NCBI GenBank assembly: GCA_963556255.1
Contig: OY744617.1
Location: 23,720,189-23,784,188, forward strand
DNA: 64,000 nt
Reading direction: 5' to 3'
Origin: Allolobophora icterica
Taxonomy: Eukaryota > Annelida > Clitellata > Crassiclitellata > Lumbricidae
In this document: piece by piece, positions 34,164-46,908 of the stretch
Layout of the letters: each line of letters opens with the position of its first letter
How positions within the stretch are numbered: position 1 is the first letter of the stretch
Position numbers and translations under genes: made by a program
The notes under the pieces: model-generated
Told to the model about the DNA's origin: nothing
Database searches by the model: none
The model's input: the letters and a program-made list of their open reading frames with translations, nothing else

Positions 34164-35089
34164 TTTAGATGTGTGATCGTTTTAATTCATCAGTCGTCAG
34201 CAGTTTCGTATGCATCATATAGACAACCTTAGATTTTGATCTGTGTTCGTGTACTATGGTAATCTGTAAAACAATTGTCCACCCAAGTACTTTTTGACAA
34301 CTAAATAACTGAAAATAAGCATTTGCGAGGCCATGTAAATAGACAAAAGCAGTCACCAAAAACTTAATTTCGGAGTCGTTCTGTTGCGTAAAAATATGAC
34401 CGAACTGTACTTTTGCAGGAAATTGTTGCGCAGACAAATGTGCCACGTTCTTTTAATTGTCGATCGTCTGCTTTTAATGTTGCAATTATTTTCGTTCAAT
34501 AAATGATGCTTGCTAACTTCGTTATTTAGATGAGCTATTGTGTGGAGCGGCGAATGATCATCAATCATGCTTTAAATTAGTATAATTAATGAGGCAATAG
34601 CGACGAAAGTTATCGACCGCATCTAAAGAAGATTGATCTGAAGGAAATTAATTTTGAGCGGCCGAGCAGTTTGTGCAACAGGAGAAACTGGTTGTCATAG
34701 CTTGGCCATGGGGGACAGGAAGAGCAGAAGGAGGAGGAAGAAGTATATGGAAATGAGCCAAGGTGGTGGAATAGCAGAAGCAAAATGAGTGAGTTGTGGA
34801 AAAGAAAAAGATTATAAGTAGGAAGGAAGGGCGTTTAGGAGTAGAAGGTGGAGAAGAACGAGAATAGGGTGGATGTGTAGGAGAAAGAAGGAATTAAGCG
34901 GAGGAGAGAGCAGAATAGGAGAAAGAATAGACTGAGAGGAGTAGAAGAAATACATGAAAATTAAACTATGAAGAAAAGAATGAGTGAAGAAAAAAGAGGA
35001 AGAAAGTCAGTAGAATAGGAAAAGAAGAAAAATGTTGCAAGTAAAGCGCAGGATATGAAACAGAAAAAGAGGAAGAATGAATGGATAAA

Positions 35090-35128
<39 letters not shown>

Positions 35129-35640
35129 GTGTATGTATGTGTGCATGTAGGCCTATGATTGGTTTTTTTGTATAGATGCACGGGCAAATATTTTGTACCG
35201 AGATGAAAACACGGAAAGAGATCATATAAATCACGAAGAGAGCGGATATGACGTTGTTGCTAACATTTTGATAACTGTACAATGCCCGGAGTGATTAAGA
35301 GCTGTAGGCATGAGTGCGTCAACTTCTTAAGCGCCTTATTTATTGCACGTGCGGCTTTCTAGTGTGATTTTCTTGTCGAAACTACAATCCCTTACGATGA
35401 CGTTAAAGAAATGAAGAGATTGTTATGCTGCCTCTGTGATGTATGACACGAAGCCGCATTGTTTGTGCAGTCTCAGCGCTCGTGCGCCGTTAGACAGCGC
35501 TTCAGCGAAATCTTTATTTTCAATGTGTTTCAAGTGGAGACTCTTCAGTCGAACGCTGACTGCATGAGAACACGTAGCCCTCGCAACGCAAATGCGTAGG
35601 TCTCTGAGCATGTTTACTTGGCAGGGTCTGTCTGTCTGCA
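34164..35640. other. Unassigned DNA, purine-rich 34710-35090, short (GT)n 35095-35122
   Basis: GAAGAAGGA-type purine-rich stretch without periodicity. No gene recognised. Confidence 0.45.
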
Positions 35641-36472
35641 TGTCTGTCTCACTGTCCCTTGGTCAATCAGTTTGATTTTGTATTTGTGTGTGCCTGTGTG
35701 TACTATGTGCGCGCGTATGGATGTATGCAAGTATGTATGCATAAACGTATTGTGAATGTATGTATGCATGTATATATGTATGTAATTTATGCACGTATGT
35801 ATTTATGCATGTATGCATGCATGAATGTTTATGCATACATGTATGTATGTATATATATGTCACTTTTCCTTGTATCTGCGTGTCTGTGACAGTCTGTCTG
35901 TCTTTCTCTTCTGTTTTTCTCCTCCTCCTCCAGTCTGCACAGTTCTACATTTGTGTGTCTGTTTGTCCATCCCTGTATGTCTTTGTGTCTTTCGCTGTAT
36001 GTCTGTCTCTCGTCCAGTTACCTATGCTAGACACATAGTCATGCAGAGACAGTCGAAGTGCCTTATATGCATATATGTGTCTCTGCTTCCCTTTCTGCAG
36101 TCTCCCTTTGCATCTCACTATGTCTCGCCGTCTCTGTCTTTCAGACACTCTCTGTTTCTTTCCCAGTTTCTTTCTTTTCTCTGTCTGGATCGCTCTCTGT
36201 CTGTGTCGTTCTGTCCCTTCGTCCACCTGCTCTATAGTTTTCCGATTCTATGTGTTTATATTTGAACGACAGATCCTTTGCCCTGTTTTTCTCAAACAAC
36301 GACCCCTCCATCTCTTCCTCCCTCCCTCCGTCTCTCCATCCAAACAGATCACTTCCAATCACACAATCACAGAAGATCTGTTGTCGATGTTCTCAGTTTG
36401 TCAATCCCTTGTTATTGCATGGAAAACAACAAAAACAACGAAGACTGGGAGGAGGAGAAGGAGGAGAGAGGG

Positions 36473-36518
<46 letters not shown>

Positions 36519-36640
36519 GTAGGAACAGAAGAATGGGATTCAGAGGGAGAGAGACAGAGTGACAAAGACACCGAGAGAGAGAGAGACAGAGAGACACAGA
36601 GAGACAGCGAGACAGAGACAGAGCGAGAGAGATCAAATGG
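35640..36640. repeat. Low-complexity CTGT/TATG/GACA-rich DNA
   Basis: Degenerate TGTATG (35690-35860), pyrimidine-rich TCTGTCTC (35880-36240) and (GACA)n/(GAGA)n (36470-36630). The frames through it are artefacts. Confidence 0.7.
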
Positions 36641-36659
36641 AACGAAGGTGATTTTCTGT

Positions 36660-37042
36660 TGTTAGTGACGGAGAACTGTGGTCCTAAGTGGAAGATTGTC
36701 TATCTTGATTGCCACTCCTCAACTTAACGTCGATGGAAATTGTCTGGCATTAGAGTACAACCATCTTGCCGTATGTCCAAGCTACAGAGGCTGACTGGAG
36801 TAAAAGTGTACTACTAGCAAACTGACTGCTTTATTGCATGGCCACCTAAAACTAGACCAGTGAGCATTCTAGCAAATTGTCTGTTTCTTGCAGACATGGC
36901 TGTAGCAATGGCCTCGCATGCATCAGTGTGCAAGCCTGCACGTCTCTGATTGAAGCTCGTGACTATAGGCCTATTATTGCTGTGAGTTGAAATTAGAGAG
37001 ATCTTCTTGCGCCATCGATAGATGCGTGTCTTTTAAAAATGC
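36660..37042. other. Unassigned DNA
   Basis: Nothing recognised. Confidence 0.35.
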
Positions 37043-37050
37043 GTAATAAT

Positions 37051-37319
37051 CAGGGCTTTTTTTTCAGCCGGAACACGCCGGTACGGCGTTCCGGCACCTT
37101 TTTCAGCTCCTAAAAAATAATTTATTTATTTTAATAATTAAAACAATAATTTAGTTATTTTAATTTAATTTAAGTGTTTTTGAACTGTTTTCAGTGTTTA
37201 TTGAGACCCCTCCGAACCCCCAATCCCGTTTTTCTCGTGATTTTAGCCCGCCCATAATTGTTGCGTTCCGGCACCTATTGTTCCATTCCGGAACCTTTTT
37301 TTCTAGAAAAAAAGCACTG
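37051..37319. mobile_element. hAT-like MITE (269 bp)
   Basis: CAGGGCTTTTTTTT at the left and AAAAAAAGCACTG at the right are inverted with mismatches. The flanking duplication GTAATAAT is perfect (37043-37050, 37320-37327). The interior holds CCGGAACACGCCGGTACGGC and its partial inverse. Related copies at 26369 and 61785. Confidence 0.85.
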
Positions 37320-37337
37320 GTAATAATAATAATAATA

Positions 37338-37375
<38 letters not shown>

Positions 37376-37384
37376 GTAGTAGTA

Positions 37385-37462
<78 letters not shown>
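37320..37462. repeat. (AAT)n microsatellite with (AGT) interruption
   Basis: AAT units starting inside the MITE's target duplication. Confidence 0.97.
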
Positions 37463-37464
<2 letters not shown>

Positions 37465-37544
37465 CGTTCCAGAAAAAAATAACTTATCTAATCTCTAAGA
37501 CCTTGAGGAAATGAAGTACCTCAGGGCAAAAAAATAATAATAAC

Positions 37545-37868
<324 letters not shown>

Positions 37869-37904
37869 CCTAGACGAATAGGGCCCATTCCGGACAAATC
37901 TACT

Positions 37905-37968
37905 CTGTAAATAATGTTGAAGTCCCTGAGGGATCCTTTAAACCTCGGGGGAAAAAATAATAATAATG
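37905..37968 (+). repeat. Retroelement 3' stem-loop plus (AAT)n tail
   Basis: GTCCCTGAGGGATCC then CCTCGGGG gives a stem-loop, followed by AAAAAATAATAATAAT. Same structure as 25490-25600 on the other strand. Confidence 0.6.
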
Positions 37969-37969
37969 A

Positions 37970-38756
37970 TAAGAAAGAGCCAGTGATTCTGCTGCTAAAG
38001 CCAGACTGTTAGCTATGCAGTCACCACACTCAGGAGACTGGCTTCGCGCACTTCCCATAGCAACAGCAGGATTAAGGATGCCAGGAGAAGTACTAAGAAT
38101 AGAATCCTGCATCCGGCTGGGCATTGCCTTGTGTGAAAAACACACATGTAAATGTGGTGCCATAGTAGAACCAAATGGCCATCACGGATTCTCGTGCATC
38201 AAAGGGGCGGAAGGCAACAACGACATGGTATGATCAATGAAGTGATCTGGCGACTTTCATCAGAGCCATCAAAGAGCCCAATGGCCTCTCCAGATCTGAC
38301 GGCAAAAGGCCTGATGGAGTGACCATAATACCTTGATCCAGAAGTCGTTGTCTGGTGTGGGATGTTACGGTGCCGGATACATTCACAGCACCATATGAAC
38401 AGTTAACATCACAAAACGCAGGTGCCGCAGCGAAAAAAGCAGCCCATATAAAGAAAGCAAATATGCTGCAAACTCACAGTCGCACCATTTCATCCCTGTT
38501 GCAGTCGAAACCGCAGGAAGCTGGCACACCGAGTCACTGGATTTTGTTCAAGAACTGGGTGGCAAAATTAGAGCAGCAACAGGTGACCAACGTGAGACCA
38601 GCCATCTGCTCCAGCGTTTATCAGTCGCCCTTCAATATGGAAACTCCCTATCTGTTTTAGGCACCTCGGATTGGAACAAGAAGGAGACCGCGCAGCCAAG
38701 ACTAAATGACAGCCTATTAATACAGTGACTGCAAACAGCAAAGATAATTCGTCTGC

Positions 38757-38757
<1 letters not shown>
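37970..38757 (+). pseudogene. Second, decayed copy of an RLE-type LINE C-terminal domain
   Basis: Frames 38015-38233 and 38355-38660 align in order with the C-terminal half of the element at 23912-25489. It has HSGDWL, then RLGIALCEKHTCKCG, then GHHGFSC (the zinc knuckle), DGKRPDGVTIIP in another frame, MWDVTVPDTF, and a tail with AAKKA. At least two frameshifts separate these parts. Only about 45% of residues look shared, so it is a related family rather than a recent duplicate. It ends near 38757 in (AAT)n. Confidence 0.65.
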
Positions 38758-38983
<226 letters not shown>

Positions 38984-39054
38984 GCTTACGATTGAGCGTT
39001 TCAACGCGGTGGCTCTTAGGGGCACTTTCAGCAACTTAATACCCAAGAATTCTG

Positions 39055-39125
39055 CGCTTTAAATAACGTTGATGTTCCTGAGGGATCCTTTCACCTTCGG
39101 GAATTAAAATAGTAATAATCGTAAT
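39055..39125 (+). repeat. Retroelement 3' stem-loop
   Basis: GTTCCTGAGGGATCCTTTC then CCTTCGGG followed by AATTAAAATAGTAATAAT. Confidence 0.5.
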
Positions 39126-39172
39126 AAAGATAAAGTTTATGATGACCATGATGATCATAATGATGACAATCG

Positions 39173-39248
<76 letters not shown>

Positions 39249-39260
39249 AATAATAATGAT
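39173..39260. repeat. (GAT)n microsatellite
   Basis: About 25 GAT/ATG units, then AAT. Confidence 0.95.
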
Positions 39261-39709
39261 TGTGGTGGTGATGGTTAAAATGATGACGACGATGCTGCTG
39301 CTGCTGACAATGACGACAACGAAGAAGACGATGGTGATGAAATCTTTCGATCTCTGCAGAGACCTCTTTTTTTAAATCGTTTTTTTGGGAAATTTAATCA
39401 AGGGAATGAATGAAGAGAGATAGAAGATACGACTCCAGATTTACGACGCTGAACGCCAAACAACCGACAAATCTATGGACCTAAATACCGAGCAACGCCG
39501 AGATTATCTCCAATCGCAAGAACCCAGATTACAGACAATGATTATATTAGGCCTATAGGGCCTAGGCCAATGTACACAATTCTAGCTCTAAGCATACAAG
39601 CGGTTGTAAGTATACACGGCGTATACATATTTTACAGAAGCGTGTGTTATGAAATTGTTAATATATTTGAAACATTTTATGCTACAGAAATCAAAAGCAA
39701 TAAATATAT
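39261..39709. other. Unassigned DNA
   Basis: Nothing recognised. Confidence 0.35.
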
Positions 39710-39717
39710 TTTGTGTT

Positions 39718-39996
39718 CAGGGGCGGATCCAGGGGGGCCAATCCGGCCATGGCCCCCCCATTTGAAATTTGTATTTATTTTTAACATGTGTTTTATGGGC
39801 GTTTTATTATGTTTACACAGGCGTGGCCCCCCTGTAGGCGTGGATGAGTAAAATGTACACAGAACGCGGGTCCCGTAGATGTAGACTGAAGACATTACAA
39901 AGGTTAATGACTAAAAAAAAAGGTCATCAACTTTTTTGGGAGATGACTAATAAATTTTTTGCCCCCCCCCCGACAGACCTTCTGGATCCGCCCCTG
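39718..39996. mobile_element. hAT-like MITE (279 bp), CAGGGGCGGATCCAG family
   Basis: CAGGGGCGGATCCAG and CTGGATCCGCCCCTG are exact inverted ends. Flanks TTTGTGTT and CTTGTGTT agree at 7 of 8. Second copy at 44677-44966 in the opposite orientation. Confidence 0.85.
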
Positions 39997-40004
39997 CTTG
40001 TGTT

Positions 40005-40659
40005 CGACATGCCAGTCCGTTGCCAACTGTCCAAATGAAACGTCAATGATTTACTTAAAGGCAAAGCTGTTGTCGATAAGAGTCAGCAAAATACATTGAC
40101 GTAATAAAATGACGTCATTTAGGGGATCGTTTCTAACTGTAAAAATTCTAAATAGTAGCCTAAATAACCAAGGAACGAAGTTGTTTACTTGAATTCAAAT
40201 TTGATAATTTACTTTCTCAAGTTGACTGAGCTAGTCTAAGAATATACCGTTTGTTCTGGGTGTAGTGTATAATGTATGTAGCCCTATATATATATTTCTC
40301 TCTTTATTTCTCCCTCTCTCACTCACCATAACTCTCTGCTTATCTTCTGTCTCCCTCCATCTGTAGGCCTACGTGTGATTAAACACGAGCGTGCGAGAGA
40401 CGGATACATCATAGGCGTATCCACGGCCGTTCGCGCTGTTTGCTTTTGTCCAATCATCTGGCGAATTTTAACTACTCAAACAATGCGCCGCTTCCGTTTG
40501 TTGGGAGAAACCTCGTTTACGACACGACTTCTCTTCACTTACATCCGGCCTCGAACCTTGATGCCTCTCCCGAGTAGTCTCACGACTTTCGCTGATCTGG
40601 TTTTCGTCCATTATTTTTAAAATGAATGCATATTCACAGCATGCTAGTCTGCGTTATTA
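40005..40659. other. Unassigned DNA
   Basis: Frame 40375-40620 (+) has no recognised domain. Confidence 0.35.
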
Positions 40660-40661
40660 TA

Positions 40662-41676
40662 CAGGGTGGGCCACTAAAAAAAGAGATCATCAGGTATAAT
40701 CGTGTTTAATACGATATGAAACTGCGTTTTGAGTAAATTGTAATCACCTATAGGCCTGAATTATTATACGATGTAGCCTACTAACTTACTCTATGTAAGT
40801 TATTTTGTCAACTTCCGGTCGCTATCTCTATTGTGAAGCAGGATTTACAACTTAAAGCGCATGAAACGCGTGATGGGGAAGGTGAAAAACGAAGGCTGTA
40901 AATTAAAGCGCATGCAACGAAGTCAACAGCTAGGCCTACTTGAAATGTTTCATAACGAGAGAAGTGTGCGAAGCATTTGGTTCAAACATGAAAAGATATT
41001 TACAGTTCCCACACCAGTTAATTCTCAAAATGATCGTGTATATTCTGCTGCAAGAAAGCAACAGTGAATTCCAGCAACAAGAATCGTACGTGAACGTGAA
41101 AATTTCAATCGCAGATCATAGTTTCGGTCGGTGTGTCTCGGATGGGAAAAACCCAACGTAGTGTTTGTTGAACTCGGAGCCAAAGTAAACAGTAAATACT
41201 ATTGTGATCACATTCTAGAAAAAGGTTTACTTCCTGATATTCGAGCAAGATGTACGTTACTTTTCGACGTTGCAGCAGGACGGAGCTCATTCACGCACAG
41301 AACACTCACCTTCATCGAACCACACATCTGGCCCAGACCTAAACCCGGTAGACTATGCAATTCGGGGTGCTCTCCAACAAAAGTCTACCTTTGTGAAGTT
41401 CGTGGTAAATTTACAACAATAGAACAACTGAAATTGGCCATTGTTGAGGAGTGGCGAAAAATGTCCCAGCGATTTATAGACAGGAACATCAACGAATGAT
41501 GCATAAGTTTAGAGAAAAATATTCAGAACCGAGGCGGACACACAGATTATAATTTCTGATCTCTTTTAAATTAACATTTAGCAACAAATTACTTGCGTTT
41601 TGACAAGAAAAAATATGATAATTAAGTAAATAATTAAGATTGAACGCGATTATCTCAGTTTTAATGGCCCACCCTG
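40662..41676 (+). mobile_element. Tc1/mariner-like transposon relic (1015 bp)
   Basis: Ends CAGGGTGGGCCACT and AATGGCCCACCCTG are inverted. TA precedes the left end, and CA (mutated TA) follows the right. Transposase pieces lie on the plus strand in several frames: GWEKPNVVFVELGAKVNSKY with GLLPDIRAR (41130-41250), LQQDGAHSRT around 41268 (second catalytic Asp), PDLNPVDYAIRGALQQ around 41333 (third catalytic Asp region) and IVEEWRKMSQRFIDR (41440-41490). Frameshifts and stops make it inactive. The order and motifs fit the IS630/mariner DDD type. Confidence 0.8.
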
Positions 41677-41679
41677 CAG

Positions 41680-42449
<770 letters not shown>

Positions 42450-42474
42450 CATAACATAACATGACATCTGTCTT

Positions 42475-42530
42475 TAAATGACTGTCAAATGTTGTCATTG
42501 GATGCAATGACAACATTTGACAGTCATTTA
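42475..42530. repeat. 56-bp perfect palindrome
   Basis: 26-bp arms (TAAATGACTGTCAAATGTTG and six more bases, then the exact inverse) around a GATG spacer. Confidence 0.95.
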
Positions 42531-42639
42531 CAATTTTTTTTTTTATCTAATTAGTACAGAATCTGTAAACTCAGTGACTATGAATTACAAGGTAAAATGA
42601 ATTCAAACTTATGTAACTTTCCATTTCTTCATATCCTCT

Positions 42640-42737
42640 TCTAACAGGTGAGTTTATGCAGTTGATTGAAATCTTGTAGTCTTGTAATACTGATGGCTTA
42701 GCTGAGTTTATGCAGTTGATTGAATTCTTGTAGTCAC
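42640..42737. repeat. Short direct duplication
   Basis: GAGTTTATGCAGTTGATTGA followed by a TCTTGTAGTC segment occurs twice, 53-55 bp apart. Confidence 0.85.
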
Positions 42738-42739
42738 AA

Positions 42740-43350
42740 GAGGCAATGGGCGCCCCTAAGGGACCTAGATCCCGCTGACCGGGGATGCCCTGCTAAAAGC
42801 TAATTACAATTTCAAAAGATGGCACAGCATGGTTGCTCCCCTCACAGTAGCACAATCCAGTACCTAGCTCAATCCTCTTACTCCCTCACCGCTTGCAGGG
42901 GCTTAATACTTATGGCTTAAGCCGCTTAACTAAACTTAACTCAACTTAACTAACAAACCTTAAGTAACAACACTCACGAGCCGGGCCCCGTCTCCACCAA
43001 TCCACTAAAGTCAAAATCAAATCGTGCTTTTTAGTTATTTATCCAGTATCATTACATGCGTCAGAAGAAAGCTTTTTATTTGCTTCTTGAACAAATGCCT
43101 GTTCTGCAACGAACGAATTTCGACTGGGATCTGGTTCCAGATTAGCGGACCAGCTGATCTGATACTAAACCGTCTCACATTCGTACGACTATTAATTGGA
43201 CGGTATAGTGAGGCTCCCCGCGTATCATGTTTGTGTACCTCCGAGGCCTTCGCAAAGTAATTTTTAAAAGAGGCCGGTAGTTGATCATGCTCGTAGCAGT
43301 AGATGAAGTCAGACATTTGAAAGTTGTTTATCTGACTGATATTCATTATT
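42740..43350 (-). pseudogene. LINE 3' end: C-terminal reverse-transcriptase ORF relic and 3' UTR
   Basis: Minus-strand frame 43346-43035 reads FQMSDFIYCYEHDQLPASFK, then HDTRGASLYRP, RTNVRRFSIRSAGPLIWNQI and LFKKQIKSFLL. These are the C-terminal motifs of CR1/jockey-group ORF2 (FxxxKFMY, YNTR, RTNxxxFSIRxxGPxxWN, FKxxLKxxLL). The 3' UTR contains the GGACCTAGATCCC hairpin found in the related copy at 2640-3000. It is 5'-truncated near 43350. Confidence 0.7.
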
Positions 43351-43362
43351 TTTAGTTCTTAG

Positions 43363-43364
<2 letters not shown>

Positions 43365-43438
<74 letters not shown>

Positions 43439-43470
43439 ATATATATCTATATATATCTATATATATATAG
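43365..43470. repeat. (TA)n with TATC variants
   Basis: TA tract with three ATATCTATATAT interruptions. Confidence 0.95.
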
Positions 43471-43946
43471 TTTAGTTAAAATAGTTTAGTTAAAACCATA
43501 GTTTAACTAAAAAAATTTAGTTGCTAACTAAAAAGTTTAACTAAAATAATCAGCAATATGCAACTATTTTTCCACAGTGAACACTGAACATCGTCAGCAA
43601 AAAAACATTTTAACACTGCATGGTTTTAGCATTTACAGCCTGTGTTTTCAAATTCATACACTACTTACAGTACACATGTAACTGTATGCCAGAACAGTAG
43701 GCCTACACATTGCATAGTTTGAAGGTGAAATTGTCATTGACGCTTTGCATTGTTACAGTTCACTTAACGTCTTTAACTGTGAAAATGTTTGTCGTAAATA
43801 GTTGGAAAAAAGTTGGAAAAAGTTTAACTACTTTTTTTAGTTTAGTTAACTAATTTCCAAAATCAGTTGCCAACTTTAGTTAAACTATTTTTTAGTTGGA
43901 AAATAGTTTTAGTTTAACTAAAAAAATAGTTTAGTGCCCTTCACTG
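43468..43946. mobile_element. Probable hAT-like element with AGTTTAACTA subterminal repeats, left end lost
   Basis: The right end is ATAGTTTAGTGCCCTTCACTG, preceded by clustered TAGTTTAACTA/TTAGTTAAACT motifs. Similar motifs cluster at the left (43470-43545), but the expected CAGTGAAGGGC terminus is replaced by TA microsatellite. No duplication can be tested. Confidence 0.5.
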
Positions 43947-44484
43947 TGTACGATATATAATAAATACATGATAGGCCTATATATATAAATATATAAAGAC
44001 TTACGTGGGTCGGTGTATCTACGAATGCGTCGCGAATAGGTCTGTAAATATAATCGGCCTATCTGTAGGAGCCAAGACAAACAGAGAAGTCGTCGTTGGC
44101 CTGTGTCTTTGGGAGCCATACACTTTAGAGATAAGTAGTGAGGAAGAAAAATGCTTCTGAGGGAGTGGCGTCTGTTTGGTTTGGATGATAGTACTGTCTC
44201 AGGTTTGGATGATAGTACTGTCTCAGTAGACACAATAACAGCTTTTAAGAAGAAGCTAGGGAAATTGGGCTATTAAGCGTTCGAGATTAATTTGCAGTGG
44301 TTCTAACACAGACTACACGTCTTCTGCACCACTTAAAATCCTTGTTATGTTATGTTATGTTTACCTGCCACGCTCTCTTCCTCGCTTTCTCTGCAGCGTC
44401 AACATTTCAGACATATTTCTTTTTGAAAGCTGCAGTGTACACAGTTTACATGGGTCCTGTGTGTGGGCAGATCATGGTGGAAAA
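43947..44484. other. Unassigned DNA
   Basis: A short tandem repeat TTTGGATGATAGTACTGTCT x2 lies at 44178-44225. Confidence 0.4.
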
Positions 44485-44645
44485 CTGTAGCTGAATGGAT
44501 AAAAGTGCAAAGCGCAGAGTACGGGTTCGAAAATCCACTGATGCGTTCAGTGTGTAAGGACTTTGAGCAATTCATTCACGCACAGTTGCTCGTCCCCCAT
44601 CGATGTTCTGTTGCATGGTCGTGTGTGCACTTATGAAGCTTGGAA
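44485..44645 (+). repeat. tRNA-derived SINE, family A, copy 3
   Basis: GTAGCTGAATGGATAAAAG (box A-like), GGGTTCGAAAATCC (box B), TTTGAGCAATTCATTCACGC and ATGGTCGTGTGTGCACTT. The 3' end is missing or diverged, and the MITE 44677 follows closely. Confidence 0.75.
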
Positions 44646-44676
44646 GGAGGGCATAATCAAAATACAGTTGTATTGT

Positions 44677-44966
44677 CAGGGGCGGATCCAGAAGGTCTGT
44701 CAGGGGGGGCCAAACATTTTGTGGTCATCTCCCAAAAAAGTTGATGACCTTTTTTTTCTTTTTTTTATAGTCATTAACCTTTTTAATGTCTTCAGTCTAC
44801 ATCTACGGGACCCGCGTTCTGTGTACATTTTACTCATCCACGCCTACGGGGTGGGGGGGCACGCCTGTGTAAACATCATAAAACGCCCATAAAACACATG
44901 TTAAAAATAAATAAAAATTTCAAATGGGGGGCATGGCCGGATTGGCCCCCCCTGGATCCACCCCTG
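44677..44966. mobile_element. hAT-like MITE (290 bp), CAGGGGCGGATCCAG family
   Basis: CAGGGGCGGATCCAG at the left and CTGGATCCACCCCTG at the right. The flanking 8-bp duplication TGTATTGT is perfect (44669-44676, 44967-44974). Confidence 0.85.
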
Positions 44967-44974
44967 TGTATTGT

Positions 44975-45965
44975 ATTGTATTGCTCAATGCTCAAGCAAA
45001 TAAGAGTAGGCCTACCTCGTATTTTGGGTTCAGTCTTGAGAGTTATATATAGGCTTTGGGTTTGAAGCAATTAAGATTACTAGCAGAAGTTAATGCATTT
45101 CCAGGATATGGCAGACGGGGTTGCATATAATTATAAAGGTTTGGCCGTGGGCCAACATTTTATAGCAGATCTTTGGAACTTTTCTATTGCGCAACAATTA
45201 ATAACAGATCTTTGGAAATTTTATATTGCGCAAAGATAATGAAGTTGCCAGAGGCTTATGCTTAAAACTGGAATAAACCTCACGAGCAAGACTGAATTTC
45301 GTGATTGACTTTCGACCTTGCCATTGAGATCCCAGTCCCGACCTCGAACACTTTTGCGAACAGGCGACTATCTTCAAACTGTCCACTTTTTATTATTTGA
45401 AAAATGTGTGCATAAATGTTTGTGCAAAAGACGGATATTTTCAAAAGTGAAGTTAGCAACTCAGACTGAACATTTCGACAGAGACTGGGGATGCTGACCT
45501 CGGCCATATATACACCACTAAGTCATCCGCAAAATCTTCAGACCTGCAGTTAGCTATTGGCTGTGATTTGGCTCTAAGCAGTATAAGCATGCATTACAAC
45601 AGAAAGTTTTAAAGCAGTCAGTATGTAATTCTGGGGCTCTGGGCTAAACAAAACAAAAACTAAACGTCTATGGCATTTTCTCATCTGTCACCTGCAACTT
45701 GACCTTGTATTAATTTGTATTAAAAATTGCACATTGCAGAAGTTTATAACCATTATTATAAATTCGCCTGGAGGTCGGCACTTGGCAGGTGGGTTAAGAC
45801 CTTCTATCGCACCAGCTTTTTATTACGGCTGAGAGCCTGACTTTTGGTCTCAGAAGTATAACCACCAAGCCCACTGCGCAGATCGAATCCTGAAGAAACT
45901 ATACAAAGAGCCACGCATTGCAAACAATCGCATTTCAATGACATTCCAGTGAGTTAAATGTAAAT
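44975..45965. other. Unassigned DNA
   Basis: A short near-duplicate around 45170 and 45210 (AACAGATCTTTGGAA plus TATTGCGCAA). No gene recognised. Confidence 0.4.
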
Positions 45966-45967
45966 AT

Positions 45968-46233
45968 AAATGTAGACGTTTTTATATAGCGTCAGTATGG
46001 CATCGATCCTGCTCATTTTCCCACGAATTGATCGAGTGAGATACTCCACCACCACCGCTGCCCGTTTGAATGGTGCCACGTCATTTAAGGTCCCTCTGCG
46101 TACGCACGGTGCTAGCCCGAGATTAAATCTAAGAAATAAGTCGCCATCCGGAGGCGAACCGCGATCCACAACTCTCTTACACAGAGGTGAATGGGACGTA
46201 AGCTCTAACCAATGTAGCTAACTGGTCCAGCAA
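45968..46233 (-). repeat. tRNA-derived SINE, family B, copy 2
   Basis: Minus strand: TTAGCTACATTGGTTAGAGC (box A), CGCGGTTCGCCTCC (box B), then the GGTGGTGGAGTATCTCACTCG body and ATATAAAAACG 3' end with ACATTTAC-type tail. Confidence 0.8.
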
Positions 46234-46900
46234 GTTGGTGAATTATGAAGCGAATTACTGAGCGAATTAGTGACTGGTTCACTCATTCATTTTCATTCAT
46301 TCACTCTGTCTGTCAAACTAAACTTCAAAAATCAAATGTCAGGCAATCAACATTCTGTGAATGTCTTATGATACTGTTATTAGATGTCCAATATGTCTGC
46401 TATACACTTAGAGTTAGACCAACGTGAAACTTCTTTTCATATCTCCACTTTCTTTGTCTTTTTTTCTGTATAATTGGCAAGATTGAGTGAAAACGTAAGT
46501 GATCTTGAGAAACTGAGTTAGCGATGAGAGATGACAAGTGATACCTGGCCAGGTAATTCTTTTTTATTGATAGACTAACTAAACCCAATGAATAAAGAAA
46601 ATGAATTTTAGAAATAAATCGGAAGAAATCAAAATCGATAAGTTTAGAAAAAAGAATGTAGATATCAGGAAAGACGAAAATGAATTAAATAACATATGCA
46701 AATCAAGTCGCAATAGAAGCCAGCCATGGCGGAAAGAAGATAAAACGAAGCGTGAAAGAAATCAAGGCCAATTAGGCAGAAAGCAGTAGGCTAACTATAT
46801 AGATGCAAAGGAGAAAAATCGGTAATAATGTCTGCCGGGCATGCAACATTTAGCCCACAATGAACTTCCCTGTTACTTTAATGTTGCCACTTCTGAATGA
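46234..46900. other. Unassigned AT-rich DNA
   Basis: Frame 46601-46789 (+) is lysine-rich and has no recognised domain. Confidence 0.35.
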
Positions 46901-46908
46901 GGTTCACC

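Noticed and set aside
36075..36665. 196-codon frame with RQTDRQTDR tail
   Set aside because: Lies in low-complexity pyrimidine/purine and GACA DNA; no domain.
40662..41676. Functional mariner transposase
   Set aside because: Catalytic-region motifs are in different frames with stops between them; only a relic.
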